In this document: piece after piece, positions 5,665 to 6,607 of the stretch
How the letters are laid out: every line of letters starts with the position of its first letter
Position numbering within the stretch: position 1 is the first letter of the stretch
NCBI GenBank assembly: GCA_017559045.1
Contig: JAFYTB010000038.1
Span: 1-6,607, forward strand
Origin: Eggerthellaceae bacterium
Lineage (GTDB): Bacteria > Actinomycetota > Coriobacteriia > Coriobacteriales > Eggerthellaceae
Length of the DNA stretch: 6,607 nt
Direction of reading: 5' to 3'
Program-made: the position numbers and the translations under genes
Notes under the pieces: generated by a model
Database searches by the model: none
Seen by the model: only the letters and a program-made list of their open reading frames with translations
What the model was told of the DNA's origin: nothing

Positions 5665-5706
5665 CTCGCAACCTCGCTAACGCACCTCGCAACCACAGTC
5701 ACGCAG
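5665..5706. repeat. Two-copy 21-bp repeat, CTCGCAAC type
   Basis: CTCGCAACC recurs at 5665 and 5686, exactly 21 bp apart, and the two 21-bp units agree at about 16 of 21 positions. More diverged words (CTAACGCG, CGCAGCGCAC) continue to about 5727. The array is non-coding and lies 70-115 bp beyond the stop of the sortase-like gene. Confidence 0.5.
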
Positions 5707-5778
5707 CGCACTAACGCGTTTCACGACCACCCTGCCCACCTGGCGAGCATGGTCGCGTAGCGCTCCCTATTACCCATA

Positions 5779-6607
5779 TCATTTCGCGACCACGATCACG
5801 TACCCGCCGTTGGCGCAGGTCTGCATGGCAATAGATTCGCCGTAGCCAGTAACTCGATCAGACACTTCGCTCCAAGTCGTGTTCCTTGGCACCGTGAAGC
5901 TGTCGACCACCTCATAATCGCGGAAGTTGCCGTCGGCGTCGGTCACCGAGACATAGTTGCCAGTCTCGAGGTTCGCAACCGCGCCAAAGTCCGTGTAGTT
6001 ATGGCCGATGAAGTAGCCGAAGCCGCCGTCGGTGGTGCTATCGGATCCGCGCCAAATGCCGGCGTCGCCGCTCGGAGCGGAAGATGTGCCATAGGAATCA
6101 ACATAGTCCATCGACACTCCGTTGATGGTGATAGTGCAGCGTTTCTTTTGGGCTTGAGCGGATGTCGCGGCTCCGTTTCCTGACGAGGACACGGCTCCCT
6201 TTCCCGACGAGGCCGCGCTCCCACTCTTCTTAGAGGTCGAAACACCAGAGGCGCCCACGGTACCGGCGGCACCCGAGACTAAGGCCGAAGCTCCGTCTCC
6301 CCCGGAGTCCAGCCCCTCTTCGCCACCCTTCGCAGCCAAAGCAGACTTGAGCGCATCCACCACCTCGCTCTCCCCCGCCTGGCCAAAGACGCTTTCAGGG
6401 GAACCCACCACGCCCGATGGATCAGACGTCGCTGCCGCATCCGAACCCGGCACTGGCGCATCCAACCCCAACGGAGACGCATTCAACCCCGACGGAGACG
6501 GATCCAACCCCAACGCACCACCCCCCCCTGCGGAGAGCGCATTTTCCGCAACGGTCACATCCGCAGCGATCGCATCCGCAACGATCGCATCCACAGCGAG
6601 CACACCC
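5779..6607 (-). CDS. Partial sortase-domain surface protein lacking the final-strand Arg
   Basis: The frame is open through the right edge, so the N-terminus and probably a signal or membrane anchor lie outside; GTG 6603 is only the first possible in-window start. Residues below count from it. Residues 1-150 are low-complexity Ala/Gly/Ser/Asp sequence with several tandem repeats. From about 155 a sortase fold is visible: ITINGVSMDYVDSYG, GYFIGHNY (His201), LETGNYVSVTDADGNFRDYEVVD and SIAMQTC (Cys263). The His-Cys spacing of 62 suits sortases, which cleave sorting signals and join proteins to cell-wall peptidoglycan or to pili. The third catalytic residue, an Arg in the strand after the Cys, is absent: the tail is ANGGYVIVVAK then stop. 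It may be inactive, use another Arg, or bind rather than cleave. Confidence 0.8.
   Translation of the reverse strand, partial: GVLAVDAIVADAIAADVTVAENALSAGGGGALGLDPSPSGLNASPLGLDAPVPGSDAAATSDPSGVVGSPESVFGQAGESEVVDALKSALAAKGGEEGLDSGGDGASALVSGAAGTVGASGVSTSKKSGSAASSGKGAVSSSGNGAATSAQAQKKRCTITINGVSMDYVDSYGTSSAPSGDAGIWRGSDSTTDGGFGYFIGHNYTDFGAVANLETGNYVSVTDADGNFRDYEVVDSFTVPRNTTWSEVSDRVTGYGESIAMQTCANGGYVIVVAK
6176..6223 (-). repeat. 24-bp repeat in the sortase-protein linker
   Basis: TTTCCTGACGAG (6176) and TTTCCCGACGAG (6200) open two 24-bp units that encode GSAASSGK and GAVSSSGN, an 8-residue Gly/Ala/Ser pattern just before the sortase domain. The word TTTCCCGACG also anchors the 36-bp repeat in the SLH protein. 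Confidence 0.6.
6428..6511 (-). repeat. 4 x 21-bp repeat in the sortase-protein linker
   Basis: Four adjacent 21-bp units (6428, 6449, 6470, 6491) encode GLDPSPS, GLNASPL, GLDAPVP and GSDAAAT. The plus-strand units share GGAGACG and ATCCAACCCC-type endings. The result is a flexible Pro/Ser/Asp spacer of a kind used to project a domain from the surface. Confidence 0.8.
6521..6528 (-). repeat. Homopolymeric G8 tract in the coding strand
   Basis: Eight consecutive C on the plus strand (G8 in the gene) encode part of SAGGGGAL, upstream of the sortase domain. A gain or loss of one base would shift the frame before the catalytic domain. Confidence 0.7.
6535..6594 (-). repeat. 4 x 15-bp repeat near the visible start of the sortase protein
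   Basis: Units encoding VDAIV, ADAIA, ADVTV and AENAL follow each other at 15-bp steps, with GCGGATGCGATC-type cores. The period and the Asp-Ala opening match the 15-bp array at the N-terminus of the SLH protein. Confidence 0.75.

Larger units (their letters stand above)
5463..5778. other. Gene-free gap between sortase-like and small membrane genes
   Basis: No credible gene is present. The short minus-strand frame overlapping the start of the small membrane gene (5425-5607) begins with a hydrophobic, Cys-rich stretch but has no domain. The gap holds the CRP/FNR-like palindrome, a weak promoter candidate and a degenerate CTCGCAAC-type repeat. No terminator with a T-run follows the sortase-like gene. 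Confidence 0.5.

Overview
The window looks like chromosomal DNA from a high-GC, Gram-positive, anaerobe-type bacterium. My best guess is a Coriobacteriia member (Eggerthellaceae-like). This rests on S-layer-homology (SLH) modules ending in a TMLWRMAGEP-type helix, a sortase-domain protein, Ala/Gly/Ser-rich surface proteins, good TATAAT -10 boxes and GGAGG-type ribosome sites. The taxon is an inference, not a search result.

Layout, left to right. (1) 1-1824, minus strand: a cell-surface protein whose 3' end is off the left edge. It has a lipobox-type signal, a pectate-lyase-like right-handed beta-helix, then SLH modules split by Ala/Gly/Ser repeats. Its promoter lies near 1903. (2) 1825-2393: mostly gene-free, with three AAGCGAAC boxes exactly 27 bp apart, a possible 35-codon ORF and an 8-bp inverted repeat. 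(3) 2394-3341, minus: an SPFH/band-7 (stomatin/HIR-like) membrane protein with its own promoter. (4) 3708-4148, plus: a four-helix membrane protein resembling the C-terminal two thirds of the Pr6Pr family, with a puzzling start region. (5) 4153-4286: a 21-bp tandem repeat filling the gap between convergent genes. (6) 4284-5156 and 5172-5462, minus: a two-gene unit made of a small three-helix membrane protein followed by a PAP2 phosphatase. (7) 5463-5778: gene-free, with a CRP/FNR-like palindrome and another 21-bp repeat. (8) 5779-6607, minus: a sortase-domain protein cut by the right edge.

All recognisable products belong to the cell envelope: two surface proteins, an SPFH scaffold, a lipid-phosphatase-type enzyme and two small integral membrane proteins. 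I see no sign of a shared pathway beyond that, apart from the PAP2 pair that is probably co-transcribed.

The most distinctive signal is not a gene. Short, degenerate tandem repeats whose periods are multiples of three (12, 15, 21, 24, 27 and 36 bp) recur throughout. They lie inside both surface-protein genes (signal region, SLH loops, linker) and also in non-coding gaps, one of them supplying the PAP2 stop codon. The second most interesting point is that the sortase domain keeps its His and Cys but lacks an Arg in the final strand. No complete defence system, CRISPR array, insertion sequence, tRNA or rRNA is visible.
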